A stretch of DNA of 64,000 nucleotides, from positions 310,001 to 374,000 of the forward strand of contig NZ_JAAIIG010000001.1 of NCBI RefSeq assembly GCF_012932375.1, in the 5' to 3' direction. Positions within the stretch are counted from its first letter, which is position 1, and the number at the start of each line of letters is the position of its first letter. The position numbers were made by a program, and so were the translations under genes. Shown here in pieces: positions 47,487 through 57,118 of the stretch. The stretch comes from Bifidobacterium olomucense. GTDB lineage: Bacteria; Actinomycetota; Actinomycetes; Actinomycetales; Bifidobacteriaceae. A model generated the notes under the pieces. That model saw only the letters and a list, made by a program, of their open reading frames with translations. It did no database searches and was not told the DNA's origin.

Positions 47487-48269
47487 ATGATCGAATTGAA
47501 AACCCCTCGTGAAATCGAGGAAATGAAGCCTGCCGGCCGCTTTGTCGCCGGAATTCTCAAGGAACTGCAGGAAACCACCAAGGTGGGTACCAATCTGCTG
47601 GAAATCGACGAATTCGTCCACAAGAAGATCGTGGACCGTAAGGGCGCGGAATCCTGCTACGTGGACTACGCGCCGGACTTCGGCACCGGTCCGTTCGCCC
47701 ATTACATCTGCACTTCGGTCAATGACGCCGTACTGCACGGCGTCCCGTATGATTACAGTCTGAAGGACGGCGATCTGGTGTCCCTTGATCTTGCGATCTC
47801 CGTGGACGGTTGGGTTGCGGACTCCGCGGTGAGCTTCGTGGTCGGCAAGGATCCCGATCCGGAAGACCTGCGACTCATCAAGTGCACTGAAGAGGCGCTT
47901 GCCGCCGCTATCGACGTGGCCAAGCCGGGCAACCGTCTGGGGGATATTTCCTCCACCATCGGTGACATCGCCCGCGAATACGGCTATCCAATCAACTTGG
48001 AGTTCGGCGGTCATGGCGTGGGCCATATCATGCATGGCGATCCGCATGTGCCGAACGATGGTCGTGCCCATCACGGTTACAAGCTGCGTGAGGGTCTGGT
48101 CATCGCCATCGAGCCGTGGTTCCTCAAGACCACGGACGAGATCTATCAGGATCAGAAGGACGGTTGGACCCTGCGCTCCTCCGACGGTTCGCGCGGTGCT
48201 CATTCCGAACATACCATCGCCATCACGGAGAACGGCCCGATCATCTTCACCGATCGCACCAACCTGTGA
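47487..48269 (+). CDS. map: Methionine aminopeptidase, type I
   Basis: A 260-residue pita-bread-fold metalloprotease that removes the initiator methionine. Metal ligands appear in order: Asp in VSLDLAISVDGWVADSAV, His in GHGVGHIMH, Glu in AIEPWF and Glu in RGAHSEHTIAI. CTSVNDAVLHGVP is the substrate-pocket block with its His. The length matches type I enzymes without extra domains. The frame opens at GTG 47469, but MIELKTPREIEEMKPAGRF at 47487 is the usual start. Another actinobacterial map copy often sits beside secY; this one does not, so a paralogue may exist elsewhere. Confidence 0.92.
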   Translation: MIELKTPREIEEMKPAGRFVAGILKELQETTKVGTNLLEIDEFVHKKIVDRKGAESCYVDYAPDFGTGPFAHYICTSVNDAVLHGVPYDYSLKDGDLVSLDLAISVDGWVADSAVSFVVGKDPDPEDLRLIKCTEEALAAAIDVAKPGNRLGDISSTIGDIAREYGYPINLEFGGHGVGHIMHGDPHVPNDGRAHHGYKLREGLVIAIEPWFLKTTDEIYQDQKDGWTLRSSDGSRGAHSEHTIAITENGPIIFTDRTNL

Positions 48270-48300
48270 TTGCCTAAGCGTCCCCGTGACGCAATCACAT

Positions 48301-48462
48301 TCCACGGTGTAATAATCCCTCCACGGTGTGCTGATTCCCCACGGTGTGGTCTTTCTCGCATGGTGCAGCAATTGAAAATGGCTTAATTCCGCGGTTCTGG
48401 CGGAATGGCATGGGTCATGGTTGATGTTTGCCGCGCCGTGGGGAAGTTGCTGCGCCGTGGGG
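48301..48462. repeat. 19-bp-spaced repeated motifs upstream of gltA
   Basis: CCACGGTGT stands at 48302, 48321 and 48339 (period 18-19), with a decayed fourth copy (CATGGTGC, from 48359). Then GCGCCGTGGGG occurs at about 48433 and 48452, again 19 bases apart; its reverse complement CCCCACGGCGC resembles the first motif. So three to four forward copies and two reverse copies of CCCACGGYGY face each other in 160 bases. Confidence 0.7.
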
Positions 48463-48524
48463 TGCTTTTGTTGGTGCAGGCGTGCGGGACCGGTGTGGTG
48501 ATGCACGTTTTTTGAGACGGCGAC

Positions 48525-48552
48525 TTGCACTGAAACACGCGTGCCATATAGT
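48525..48552 (+). promoter_or_regulatory. gltA promoter
   Basis: TTGCAC (48525-48530), a 16-base spacer and TATAGT (48547-48552), about 68 bases before the start codon. It lies downstream of the repeated motifs. Confidence 0.6.
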
Positions 48553-48619
48553 GAGCCATACTTTTGAGCCGGACGGTCAGTCCGTCGGCATCGGCCCGTA
48601 TCTAAGGGGAGCAACAAGT

Positions 48620-49912
48620 ATGGCAACAGCCCAGCTGAATGTAGATGACAGCAAATATACTCTGCCTGTAGTCAAGGCAACCGCGGGCGCAGATGGTATT
48701 GTCGTCTCGAAACTGCGCAACGATGGCTGGGTGACGCTTGACCCAGGATTCCTGACCACTGCGCAGTGCGAATCGAAAATCACCTATATCGACGGCAAGC
48801 ATTCCATTCTGCGCTACCGTGGTTATCCCATCGAGCAGTTGTGCGATCAATCCGATTTTCTTGAGGTCGCATGGTTGCTGCGCCACGGCGAATTGCCGAA
48901 CAAAGAGCAGTATGAGCGATTCGTTTCTGATATCAACCATCGCACGATGGTGGGTGAGGATTTCCGTACGTTCATGGGTTCCTTCCCTCGTACTGCACAT
49001 CCGATGAGCGTGCTGGCCTCTGCCATCAACGCGCTGGCCACGTTCTATCCAGACACTACGGATATCACCGATTCCGATCAGTTGGATGAAGCCGCGGTGA
49101 TCATCATGGCCAAGGTGCGTACCATCGTCTCCTACATCTTCCGTCGTCGTCGTGATGAGCCTATGCTGTATCCGGATTACGCTCGCGGCTACGTGGATGA
49201 TTTCCTGCGCATGTGCTTCGCCGTGCCGTACGAGCCGTTTGAATCCGATCCCTTGTATGTGCATGCTCTTGGCCGACTGCTCATTATTCATGCCGATCAT
49301 GAGCAGAATTGTTCGACTTCGGTGGTGCGTATCGCTGGATCCGCGCACGCCAACCTGTATTCCGCGGTGGCGGCTGGTGTCAATGCCCTTTCCGGGCCGT
49401 TGCACGGCGGTGCGAACGAGGCTGTGCTTCGCCAGCTCAAGGCGATTCGCGATTCCGGCAAGTCGGTGCGCGACTTTGTTGCCGAGGCCAAGGCGAGCGG
49501 ACAGAAAATCTCCGGCTTGGGGCACCGCGTGTACAAGTCTTACGATCCGCGTGCGGCCATCGCCAAGCAGTACCTGGAGAAGATCATGGAGCGTGAGGAT
49601 ACGTCCAAGCTGCCGGCCGACGAGCGTGCGCTGTTCGATGTAGCCACCGAGCTGGAGGATATTGCCCTGCACGACGAGTACTTTGTCTCACGCAATCTTT
49701 ACCCGAATGTGGACTTCTATACGGGTCTTATTTATCGCGCCATCGGCTTTGATCCTGCTATGTTCACCACGCTGTTCGCGCTGGGGCGTATCCCGGGATG
49801 GATTGCCCAGTATCGCGAGATGCTTGCCGATCCGAACACCAAAATCGGCCGCCCGCGTCAGGTGTACACCGGTGAGACCGAGCGTGACTATGTGCCGCTT
49901 GAGGAGCGTTGA
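48620..49912 (+). CDS. gltA: Citrate synthase
   Basis: A 430-residue type II-like citrate synthase that condenses oxaloacetate and acetyl-CoA. Catalytic His in the GPLHGGANEAVL block (about 263-274), GLGHRVYKSYDPRA with a second His (about 303-316) and the Asp in NVDFYTG (about 360) are visible. In bifidobacteria the incomplete TCA branch serves glutamate synthesis. The frame opens at 48428, but AAGGGGAG before ATG 48620 and the start MATAQLNVDD fix the gene. A bidirectional terminator lies at 50201. Confidence 0.94.
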   Translation: MATAQLNVDDSKYTLPVVKATAGADGIVVSKLRNDGWVTLDPGFLTTAQCESKITYIDGKHSILRYRGYPIEQLCDQSDFLEVAWLLRHGELPNKEQYERFVSDINHRTMVGEDFRTFMGSFPRTAHPMSVLASAINALATFYPDTTDITDSDQLDEAAVIIMAKVRTIVSYIFRRRRDEPMLYPDYARGYVDDFLRMCFAVPYEPFESDPLYVHALGRLLIIHADHEQNCSTSVVRIAGSAHANLYSAVAAGVNALSGPLHGGANEAVLRQLKAIRDSGKSVRDFVAEAKASGQKISGLGHRVYKSYDPRAAIAKQYLEKIMEREDTSKLPADERALFDVATELEDIALHDEYFVSRNLYPNVDFYTGLIYRAIGFDPAMFTTLFALGRIPGWIAQYREMLADPNTKIGRPRQVYTGETERDYVPLEER

Positions 49913-50200
49913 TTGTCTTCTCTTGTGATCTGATGTTTGGTTTGAGGCCAGTTTGATATTGATCTGATATTGGTCCGATATGCGAGCGTTATTTGCTCAG
50001 TATGCAGTACTTTGCGTATGAGACCTCGATTCACTTGAGGATTTGCCCTGCTGAGTGGTTGTTCTGCGAGGCAAACTTTCGGACGAATCGTGAACATGGG
50101 TCTGCAAGAAGGCTTATTGGTTATTGGAGCGACCCAACTGTTGAGTCGATGATCTGCTTCACTGGGCATATGCCAGGCAGAGCACATCCTCGGCTGACAT
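49913..50200. other. AT-richer gap after gltA, no gene seen
   Basis: The stretch between the gltA stop and the shared terminator contains a 69-codon open frame (49993-50202) without ribosome binding site and with atypical composition. I see no RNA gene or clear signal in it. The bases GATATTGATCTGATATTGGT form a short imperfect repeat. Confidence 0.5.
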
Positions 50201-50240
50201 GAGAAAACGCCTCACTGGAATACCGGTGAGGCGTTTTCTC
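50201..50240. terminator. Bidirectional terminator between gltA and dapD
   Basis: GAGAAAACGCCTCAC (50201-50215) and GTGAGGCGTTTTCTC (50226-50240) form a perfect 15-bp stem whose A/T tracts give a T-run on either strand. The genes on each side converge. Confidence 0.85.
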
Positions 50241-50336
50241 ATATACGTGGCCGATGGCATCGGTCGTTATGCCGAGCCGTGGGACGGAGAGTCCGGTGGA
50301 CTCTGGGAGCAGCCGTGCTGCTACGGCTTCATAAGA

Positions 50337-51356
50337 TCAGTTCTTGTGAAGCTTCTCGTTGAGTTCAATACCTATCTTGCGATAACGGGCTTCGATACGG
50401 CCGCTGACCGAGTTGCGGATGAACAGGATGTTGTTCTTGCCGGACAGGTCAGCGCCCTTGACCACTTCGAGCGGCTCTCCCGCGGCGGCCTTGGCTTTGT
50501 CCCAGATGGTGATCTTGGTGCCGGCGGTGATGTACAGTCCGGCTTCGACGGTGCAGTTGTCGCCCAGGGAGATGCCGATGCCGGCATTGGCTCCAAGCAG
50601 GGAATGCTCGCCGATGGAATTACGGAGTTTGCCGCCGCCGGACAGGGTGCCCATGATGGAAGAGCCGCCGCCGATGTCGGAGCCGTTGCCGACCACCACG
50701 CCTTGGGAGACGCGGCCTTCGACCATGGAGACTCCCAATGTGCCGGCGTTGAAGTTCACGAATCCGGCATGCATGACGGTGGTGCCTTCAGACAGGTAAG
50801 CGCCCAGTCGCACGCGGTCGGCGTCGCCGATGCGCACTCCGGTAGGCACCACATAGTCGATCATGCGCGGGAACTTGTCCACGCCGAATACGTTCACGGT
50901 GGCGGCGGGAGCTGCGGCGGGCAGACCCACCTGAGTGGCGAAGGCCTGGGCCGCGTCTGTGGCGGCACGCTCCACGTCAGCCTTACGCAGGGCGAAGTCT
51001 TCGACTGCGAACGGGCCGTAGTTGGTCCACACTACGTTGTTGAGCTGAGCGAAGATGCCTTCGAGATTCAGGGTGTTTGGCTTGGCCAGACGCATGCTCA
51101 GCAAGTGGAGCTTGAGATAGGCCTCTTCGGCGCTGGCGATTGGTTCGTCCAGCTGGCTGATGGTGAACACCGGAATGCGGCGAACGCCTCGGGCGTCTGC
51201 TTCCGCAGTGGCCAGAGTGCCGAAGTTATGATTCGGACGGTCAACCTCGGCAGGTGCTGGCCCTAAGGACAGTTCCGGGTACCAGACGTCCAAGGTGTTA
51301 CCGGCCGCGTCAATGCTGGCCAAGCCCCAGCCCCATGCGGTACGCGCTTCGCTCAT
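50337..51356 (-). CDS. dapD: Tetrahydrodipicolinate N-succinyltransferase
   Basis: A 339-residue DapD of the actinobacterial type, which succinylates tetrahydrodipicolinate in lysine/meso-diaminopimelate synthesis. An N-terminal domain starting [14 protein letters not shown] is followed by a left-handed beta-helix (about 160-290; [48 protein letters not shown]), then a C-terminal strand domain. The E-rich catalytic region lies near [16 protein letters not shown] is spaced correctly before ATG 51356. It stands alone, ending at the bidirectional terminator. Confidence 0.94.
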   Translation of the reverse strand: MSEARTAWGWGLASIDAAGNTLDVWYPELSLGPAPAEVDRPNHNFGTLATAEADARGVRRIPVFTISQLDEPIASAEEAYLKLHLLSMRLAKPNTLNLEGIFAQLNNVVWTNYGPFAVEDFALRKADVERAATDAAQAFATQVGLPAAAPAATVNVFGVDKFPRMIDYVVPTGVRIGDADRVRLGAYLSEGTTVMHAGFVNFNAGTLGVSMVEGRVSQGVVVGNGSDIGGGSSIMGTLSGGGKLRNSIGEHSLLGANAGIGISLGDNCTVEAGLYITAGTKITIWDKAKAAAGEPLEVVKGADLSGKNNILFIRNSVSGRIEARYRKIGIELNEKLHKN

Positions 51357-51469
51357 GCTTGTTCCTCCATTGTTTGACTGTGTGCCATGAGTGGCGATGC
51401 ATCCACCTTAGCCGTAAAAGCTGGCATTCGGGGCGTGAATGCTCAGGAATGGCTTGTTTTCGTGGAGCT

Positions 51470-51485
51470 CGGTAAAAATTTACCG
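51470..51485. promoter_or_regulatory. 7-2-7 palindrome upstream of dapD
   Basis: CGGTAAAAATTTACCG is a perfect inverted repeat with a two-base centre, 114 bases before the dapD start. It may be an operator, or simply a chance AT-rich palindrome; no flanking -10 is obvious. Confidence 0.35.
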
Positions 51486-51605
51486 CCTTGCGTGAGCGAT
51501 GGAAGGATGTACGTAACGCGTTTGTCTGTGGGATATGCGGGAGACCATGCCGGCAAGGAGGCACATATGATTGCGACGATGTTGATCGACGTTGCCAGGA
51601 GACTG

Positions 51606-52721
51606 TCAATGCTGCTGTTGCTGCTGTTGACGTCGCTGGCCGGATTGAGGCGAGTAGGCGGCCGCCATGCGCGTTCCAGCCTCATACAGCCTGTGCTTGA
51701 GCGAATCGGGTTCAAGAATCGTTACACGCCCATCCCACGAATATTGCAGAGCCCACCAGAACACTGCTCGTTCGGGGGAATCTACCGTCACTTCATACTG
51801 CCCGTTGCCGGTACCCGGTGTGATTTGCGGATCGTCAAACCATTCGAACACGTTATTGAGCATGGATTCGCCTCGCACGAGCATGCGGATGCGTATCGGC
51901 TCATCTGCTACCGGATAGGGGCGATGCCGCATGAAGTTCACTGCGTCGAAGCCTTGAGGTGCGGGTTGCTCCAATGGCACGCTACCGTGCAGGCCTTTGG
52001 CGCTCACATTGGTGATGCGGTTAACTACGAAAATGCGCAGATGATCCTCGCCATGCAGATGGCAGATAAGGTAGTAGCGGCCGTTCTTGTACACCATCTG
52101 GTACGGATCCGCAGTGTATGTGCTGCCCGTGCCGGTCCTGCTCTTATGGGGGATCAATGTGCCGTCCGGCCCGTAGTCGCGATATTGGAAGGTGACGCCG
52201 TGCCCATCCTCGATGGCTTGGTTGAGCTGATCGATGGTGGAAAGGAATTCGCCGTTGATATGCGTGTAGGTGGCAACGTGGTCGAGATAGTTGATACCGT
52301 CGCCGGCTGAACCGGACAGTTCACGCAATTTGCCGACCAGATCGTCCATGGCGTCCACGCTGATACGCGAAAGTGTCAGGCTGTCGGCCAAGAGTCGCAT
52401 TTCGGCTGCTGAGAGGAACGCCTCCATATACCATCCAGGTTGTGGTTCGGCGCATTCTATGCCGATAAGGTCCTCTTCGGTCAGATGTCCGATGCGGCGG
52501 CCGAGGAACTGGGCGGTGGTCAGGCGCTTGAGCTGGTTCCGCACGGTTTTTTCACTCGGCAGATCGGCTTCGTCATAGCGGTGCATCTGCGCCAGACGAT
52601 CGAGAATCTGACGTACGGTCAGGCCATGACCAAAATAGCTGTAACGCCATAGCACTTCGAAAATATCCAGTGCGGCATTACCCGCGTACGCTTTTCGTTT
52701 CGGTCGATCGTCTGTGCTCAT
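51606..52721 (-). CDS. WYL-domain transcriptional regulator
   Basis: A 371-residue protein. The N-terminal winged helix (about 15-75) contains LTVRQILDRLAQMHRYDEADLPSEKT (seen as two pieces), and the WYL domain (about 155-235) carries the sequence ITFQYRDYG-like start VTFQYRDYG and VYKNGRYYLICHL, where the family's ligand-binding residues lie. A WCX-type C-terminal extension follows, ending in a poly-Gln tail. Such regulators respond to nucleic-acid or nucleotide ligands and often control DNA-damage or defence genes. It diverges from the SNF2 gene with a very short gap, suggesting regulation of that neighbour. TAGCCT lies six bases before ATG on the minus strand, consistent with leaderless transcription. 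Confidence 0.87.
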   Translation of the reverse strand: MSTDDRPKRKAYAGNAALDIFEVLWRYSYFGHGLTVRQILDRLAQMHRYDEADLPSEKTVRNQLKRLTTAQFLGRRIGHLTEEDLIGIECAEPQPGWYMEAFLSAAEMRLLADSLTLSRISVDAMDDLVGKLRELSGSAGDGINYLDHVATYTHINGEFLSTIDQLNQAIEDGHGVTFQYRDYGPDGTLIPHKSRTGTGSTYTADPYQMVYKNGRYYLICHLHGEDHLRIFVVNRITNVSAKGLHGSVPLEQPAPQGFDAVNFMRHRPYPVADEPIRIRMLVRGESMLNNVFEWFDDPQITPGTGNGQYEVTVDSPERAVFWWALQYSWDGRVTILEPDSLKHRLYEAGTRMAAAYSPQSGQRRQQQQQQH

Positions 52722-52824
52722 GGTTTAAGGCTACCGCGTGATTCATCTAGGATGGAAACATTGGGTAAGGATGATGCGCCGCGATTATGCGCTGGAAACG
52801 GCTTGTCGGGGAAGGGATGCGTCG

Positions 52825-55800
52825 ATGGTTATGGGATATGGCGTATTTGGCCATGTATCTGGCGATGATGATGCATCCGATGATGCGCACGATGGCGTCG
52901 GCGCCGTTCGAGCCAAGTCACGTCGATGGAACCGGCGATCTCGCCAATATGATGACGACGCCGTTGACGTTGTCGATGATTGTGATGATATCGACGTGCA
53001 GGACGTGAATGAGGATGATCTGGATTCGGCTTCTTGGGGCGATGAGCCGGTATCCGGCTGGGGATATGCGCCAGTCGAGCAGGATCCATGGTCGGATGCG
53101 CTTCAAAGCGGCAAGATGTCTGGACGTAGCGCGTTGTCGGGGAATCATGTGACGGCGGGGGACGTGATACCGTTCGCTGCATTGCGTACTGATGTCACGA
53201 CGTCGGTGTCACGTGCCGTATTGGACCGCGCGCGTGGCATTATGCGGCAAGCTGACACGATGTTCGTCAAACCCCAATACGAGGCTGATTCGCATACCGG
53301 TTACGCTGATCTTTCCGCGTTGGTGCGTGGCACCACCAGTCCTTCGAGCCGTTACCGCACTGCGGTGCAGATTGATATGGAGACCGGAGAAGTAAGCGGC
53401 GGGACATGTACTTGTCCCGCGTACGGTCGCGGATACGGCATGTGCAAGCATATGGCGGCGCTTGCCTTGGAGTTCTGCGACGAACCGCAACGATTCGAAG
53501 GATACGGGGCCGGTGCGGTTCGACCCTCGCGGTCGTTGCTCGCGTATATGGAACGAGTCGATAAGCAGGAAAGTCAGCGCAAATCCGCCCGGCGCCGTGC
53601 TGTGATGAGTCGAATCGGCGATCAGAACGCCGGCAGGGACCAGCGGAAATTGCGGTCCGGCAGAAGGCGCGGTGGCCGTCCTGACGATCGTGACGGGTAT
53701 AACGGGCCCAACGACACGGTCGGTACCGGTCAGGTATGGCTTAAGCCCACGTTGAGTTTTCTGGACGGAGTTTGGAGTGTCGAGTTTCGCATCGGATCGG
53801 ATGCGGTCGGCGCTGATTACGTGCTGAAATCAATTCCGCGATTCATTGACGTCATGGCGCACAACGAATACGAGGAATACGGACGCAAACTCGCTTTCAC
53901 ACATGTGCCGGACATGCTGGATTCCGGTTCTCGCCCGTTGCTCGGCTTTCTTCAATCCGCAATCGGCATACGTCGTGCAGCTGAACAGCAGGACCGTTAT
54001 TACGGACATATCGCCATTGACCGACGACTGACGTTATCTGCTTCGGAAGTCGCACGGCTACTCTCGCTGCGCGTGGGATTCGGCGTGCAACTGGTCCTGG
54101 ACTCATGGTTCGCCGGTCAGCCGGCATTCGTGCCAGTGGATGAGGGCGAGCCTGAGCTGAGTTTGCACCTGCGACGCCGTGATCTCACCATGCATGGAGC
54201 TGATATCGGCTACATGTTGCATGGGGAACCTCCGATCTCAACCGTTGTCGAGGGAGAGCGGGAGACATGGCTGTTGCTGGCATCTGACAATCCGACGCAG
54301 TACATGTCTGCAATGATGGCGGGATCCCAGCGCATCAGTGCTGCGGGTTGCCGTTTCGTGCGTTGCCCGAAACGATTGCAGCCATTGCACGGTCTTCTGG
54401 AGGAACTGTTCCGAACCGGCGGGCGGGACCAGGTCATCGGAGCGGAAGACATTGCTTTGTTCGCCCGTACCTTGCTGCCGCGATTGGTGGAGGCCGGGCT
54501 GCTGGAGGCGGGGGAAATCCCTCGTGAATTGGCCGAGCTCAGCCCTGCCGAATGCGTACCGTCCTTCTACCTGGATCGGGATGAGCATGGCGTGCAGTGT
54601 GAAGTCAAAGCGCGTTATGGCAATGCCCTTGTACCGTTGCTGCCGGGAGGAGCAGCCATGTCCGTGCAAGGTACAGCCGAGACGGCACATGACTTTGGAG
54701 GCACCGCCGTCATCGGACGTGATTTCGATACCGAGCATCTGGCACTTGATGTTGTACGGGAATATTTCACATTGCCTGGTGAACAGATCTCCGCCGATAC
54801 GCATAGTCCCCGTAACGCAGCACAGGCGCGGGGAAGACGGCAGCGCGTCGGCGGCGGCATACGCGGGGTTGCCGGCAATGGTGCTGCCATCATCGACAAG
54901 GATGACACACATCGGATTGTCCGTCTGTTTGACGAGGGACTGTCCTCCTTGCGGGAAATGGGCGAAGTATTCACTACGCCGGCTTTTGACCGTCTTGTCG
55001 CTCCGAAAGCGCCTACGGTCAAGGTCGGATTGTCCGTACGGGGCAATCTGGTGGAAATATCGCCCATTGCCGATGAAGTGCCTCCGGACGAAGTCGGCTC
55101 TTTGCTTGCCTCCTATCGAAGACGGCAGCGTTACCACCAGCTGAAGGATGGTACGCTCGTCGCCTTGAGCGGAGCGCAGCTCAACACCTTGGACGCGCTG
55201 GCCCGTGATCTTGATCTGAGCGAAGACGATCTCAACGCCGGTGTTATCGAACTGCCTGGCGGACAAGCGTTTCTGCTGGATGGCGAACTGCCGGATGACG
55301 GCAGCGACGTGGTCAAGGATGCCTCATTCGTGGACTACATCGACGACATGAAGGTTATCGACCCGACATCCTATGTGGTGCCCGAATCGCTTCAGCCTAT
55401 TTTGCGCCCATACCAGCAGGAAGGATTCCGATGGCTCAGCACCTTGTGCGACAAAGGCTTCGGCGGCATTCTGGCCGACGAGATGGGACTGGGCAAATCG
55501 GTGCAGCTCATAGCGTTGCTGCTTGCTCGATATGAGCATATGCGCGGCAGTGATGCCGTCCCTCCGTCATTGATCGTCTGCCCGGCATCTCTGGTATATA
55601 ACTGGGCGGCGGAATTCGCCAAATTCGCGCCCGCACTCAACGCGGTAGTCGTCTCCGGCAGCAAATCCGAACGCCGCATGGCCATCGGACGTGCCTTCCA
55701 GACAAGCGAACCCACCGTACTCATCACCTCGTATGACTTGTTGCGCCGAGATGTCGACGAATACGTGCGGCAAACCGCCGGCACAACCGGCGACCAGGCG

Positions 55801-56955
55801 ACCGAACTGCCCGGATTCCTGATTATGGCCTTGGATGAGGCGCAATACATCAAAAACCATACGACGAAAATCGCCAAAGCGGTCAAATCGGTACCATCCA
55901 AACATCGGTTCGCGTTGACCGGAACACCAATCGAAAACCGGCTTTCCGAGCTGTGGAGCATATTCGACTTTCTGATGCCGGGATTGCTGGGATCTTACAA
56001 GCGGTTCCACGAGCGTTACGAGCTGCCCATCGCCAACGGACGTGCGGCGGACTCCTCAACGCCGGAAGGCAATGCCGCAGCTCAAGTCAATCCTGAGTCG
56101 GCCCGTGTGGCCCACAAGCTGCAGTCCTTGGTGGGCGTGTTCATCAAGCGCAGACTCAAGTCTCAAGTGCTTACGGATTTGCCGGACAAACTGGAAACCA
56201 TATTGACCGTCCGGCTTGAGGGAGAGCAACGCAAGCTGTACGCCGCTCATGAGCAGCGGTTGCGTATGCAATTGGAACATAGTGACCAATCCGATTTCAA
56301 CACCTCGAAAATTCGTATTCTCGCGGAATTGACGAAGCTACGGCAAATATGCTGCGATCCGAGATTGTTGTACGCGAATGCCAAAGACCAATCGGCCAAG
56401 CTCGCCGCCATTGCCGAACTGGTGGAAACCTGCGCGGACGAAGGCAAGAAAGCACTGGTATTCTCCCAATTCACCAGCTTCCTCGCGCTGATCGCCGAAC
56501 GTCTTGACTCGATGGGGCTGAGCTATTACACCATTACCGGGTCCACGGCGAAGAAACGCCGTCTTGAACTGGTCGATCAGTTCAACGATGATGCAACTCC
56601 GGCTTTCCTCATCTCATTGAAGGCCGGCAACACCGGACTGAATCTGACCGGTGCCAGTGTGGTCATCCATGCCGACCCGTGGTGGAATGCGGCTGCGCAG
56701 AATCAGGCCACGGATCGTGCGCATCGCATCGGCCAGACGCAGAATGTCAACGTATACCAAGTGGTGGCCAAAGACACCATCGAAGAGCGCATCCTTGAAC
56801 TGCAGCACACCAAAAGCGAGCTGGCCCGTCAGTTCACCGACGCTTCGTTGCTCGTCGGCGGCCGTGACGGTGAGACGGACGATACCCTTGCCGGGCAGAC
56901 GCCGGTTTCCATCGCTACGCTTACCAGGGATGATCTACTGGGTCTGTTGGGATAA
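52825..56955 (+). CDS. SWIM/SNF2-family helicase
   Basis: A protein of about 1376 residues. An acidic, low-complexity head (to about 70) precedes a SWIM zinc-finger (TCTCPAYGRGYGMCKHMAA, about 195-215), a long middle domain (about 270-830), the SNF2 ATPase and a helicase C domain. Walker A is ADEMGLGKS (about 890-898), the DEAQ box LDEAQYIKN (about 1005-1013), and motif VI is ATDRAHRIGQTQNVNVYQ. These are ATP-driven DNA translocases whose bacterial roles are poorly known. The start is uncertain: GTG 52738, ATG 52771 and ATG 52825 are in frame. The last has GAAGGG eight bases upstream and leaves space for divergent promoters, so it was chosen. A terminator follows. Confidence 0.88.
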   Translation: MVMGYGVFGHVSGDDDASDDAHDGVGAVRAKSRRWNRRSRQYDDDAVDVVDDCDDIDVQDVNEDDLDSASWGDEPVSGWGYAPVEQDPWSDALQSGKMSGRSALSGNHVTAGDVIPFAALRTDVTTSVSRAVLDRARGIMRQADTMFVKPQYEADSHTGYADLSALVRGTTSPSSRYRTAVQIDMETGEVSGGTCTCPAYGRGYGMCKHMAALALEFCDEPQRFEGYGAGAVRPSRSLLAYMERVDKQESQRKSARRRAVMSRIGDQNAGRDQRKLRSGRRRGGRPDDRDGYNGPNDTVGTGQVWLKPTLSFLDGVWSVEFRIGSDAVGADYVLKSIPRFIDVMAHNEYEEYGRKLAFTHVPDMLDSGSRPLLGFLQSAIGIRRAAEQQDRYYGHIAIDRRLTLSASEVARLLSLRVGFGVQLVLDSWFAGQPAFVPVDEGEPELSLHLRRRDLTMHGADIGYMLHGEPPISTVVEGERETWLLLASDNPTQYMSAMMAGSQRISAAGCRFVRCPKRLQPLHGLLEELFRTGGRDQVIGAEDIALFARTLLPRLVEAGLLEAGEIPRELAELSPAECVPSFYLDRDEHGVQCEVKARYGNALVPLLPGGAAMSVQGTAETAHDFGGTAVIGRDFDTEHLALDVVREYFTLPGEQISADTHSPRNAAQARGRRQRVGGGIRGVAGNGAAIIDKDDTHRIVRLFDEGLSSLREMGEVFTTPAFDRLVAPKAPTVKVGLSVRGNLVEISPIADEVPPDEVGSLLASYRRRQRYHQLKDGTLVALSGAQLNTLDALARDLDLSEDDLNAGVIELPGGQAFLLDGELPDDGSDVVKDASFVDYIDDMKVIDPTSYVVPESLQPILRPYQQEGFRWLSTLCDKGFGGILADEMGLGKSVQLIALLLARYEHMRGSDAVPPSLIVCPASLVYNWAAEFAKFAPALNAVVVSGSKSERRMAIGRAFQTSEPTVLITSYDLLRRDVDEYVRQTAGTTGDQATELPGFLIMALDEAQYIKNHTTKIAKAVKSVPSKHRFALTGTPIENRLSELWSIFDFLMPGLLGSYKRFHERYELPIANGRAADSSTPEGNAAAQVNPESARVAHKLQSLVGVFIKRRLKSQVLTDLPDKLETILTVRLEGEQRKLYAAHEQRLRMQLEHSDQSDFNTSKIRILAELTKLRQICCDPRLLYANAKDQSAKLAAIAELVETCADEGKKALVFSQFTSFLALIAERLDSMGLSYYTITGSTAKKRRLELVDQFNDDATPAFLISLKAGNTGLNLTGASVVIHADPWWNAAAQNQATDRAHRIGQTQNVNVYQVVAKDTIEERILELQHTKSELARQFTDASLLVGGRDGETDDTLAGQTPVSIATLTRDDLLGLLG

Positions 56956-56963
56956 ATCCCCCA

Positions 56964-57007
56964 AGAGCATATTCCAACCGGATGATCCCTTGGAATATGC
57001 TCTTTTT
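56964..57007 (+). terminator. SNF2 gene terminator
   Basis: AGAGCATATTCCAA (56964-56977) pairs perfectly with TTGGAATATGCTCT (56990-57003), followed by TTTT. Confidence 0.9.
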
Positions 57008-57118
57008 CGGGTTCGGGGCCTTTGGAGCGGGAGGCAAGGCCAAGTCCTGTTTTCAAAGGCTCATATGCCTGAATTATGCGCGGCCATTGATGAATGTGGA
57101 TGAACGTGCGCGCACAGT

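Noticed and set aside
48301-48380. Period-19 repeats as plasmid-type replication iterons
   Set aside because: No replication initiator gene is near, and the array sits directly before a metabolic gene with its own promoter.
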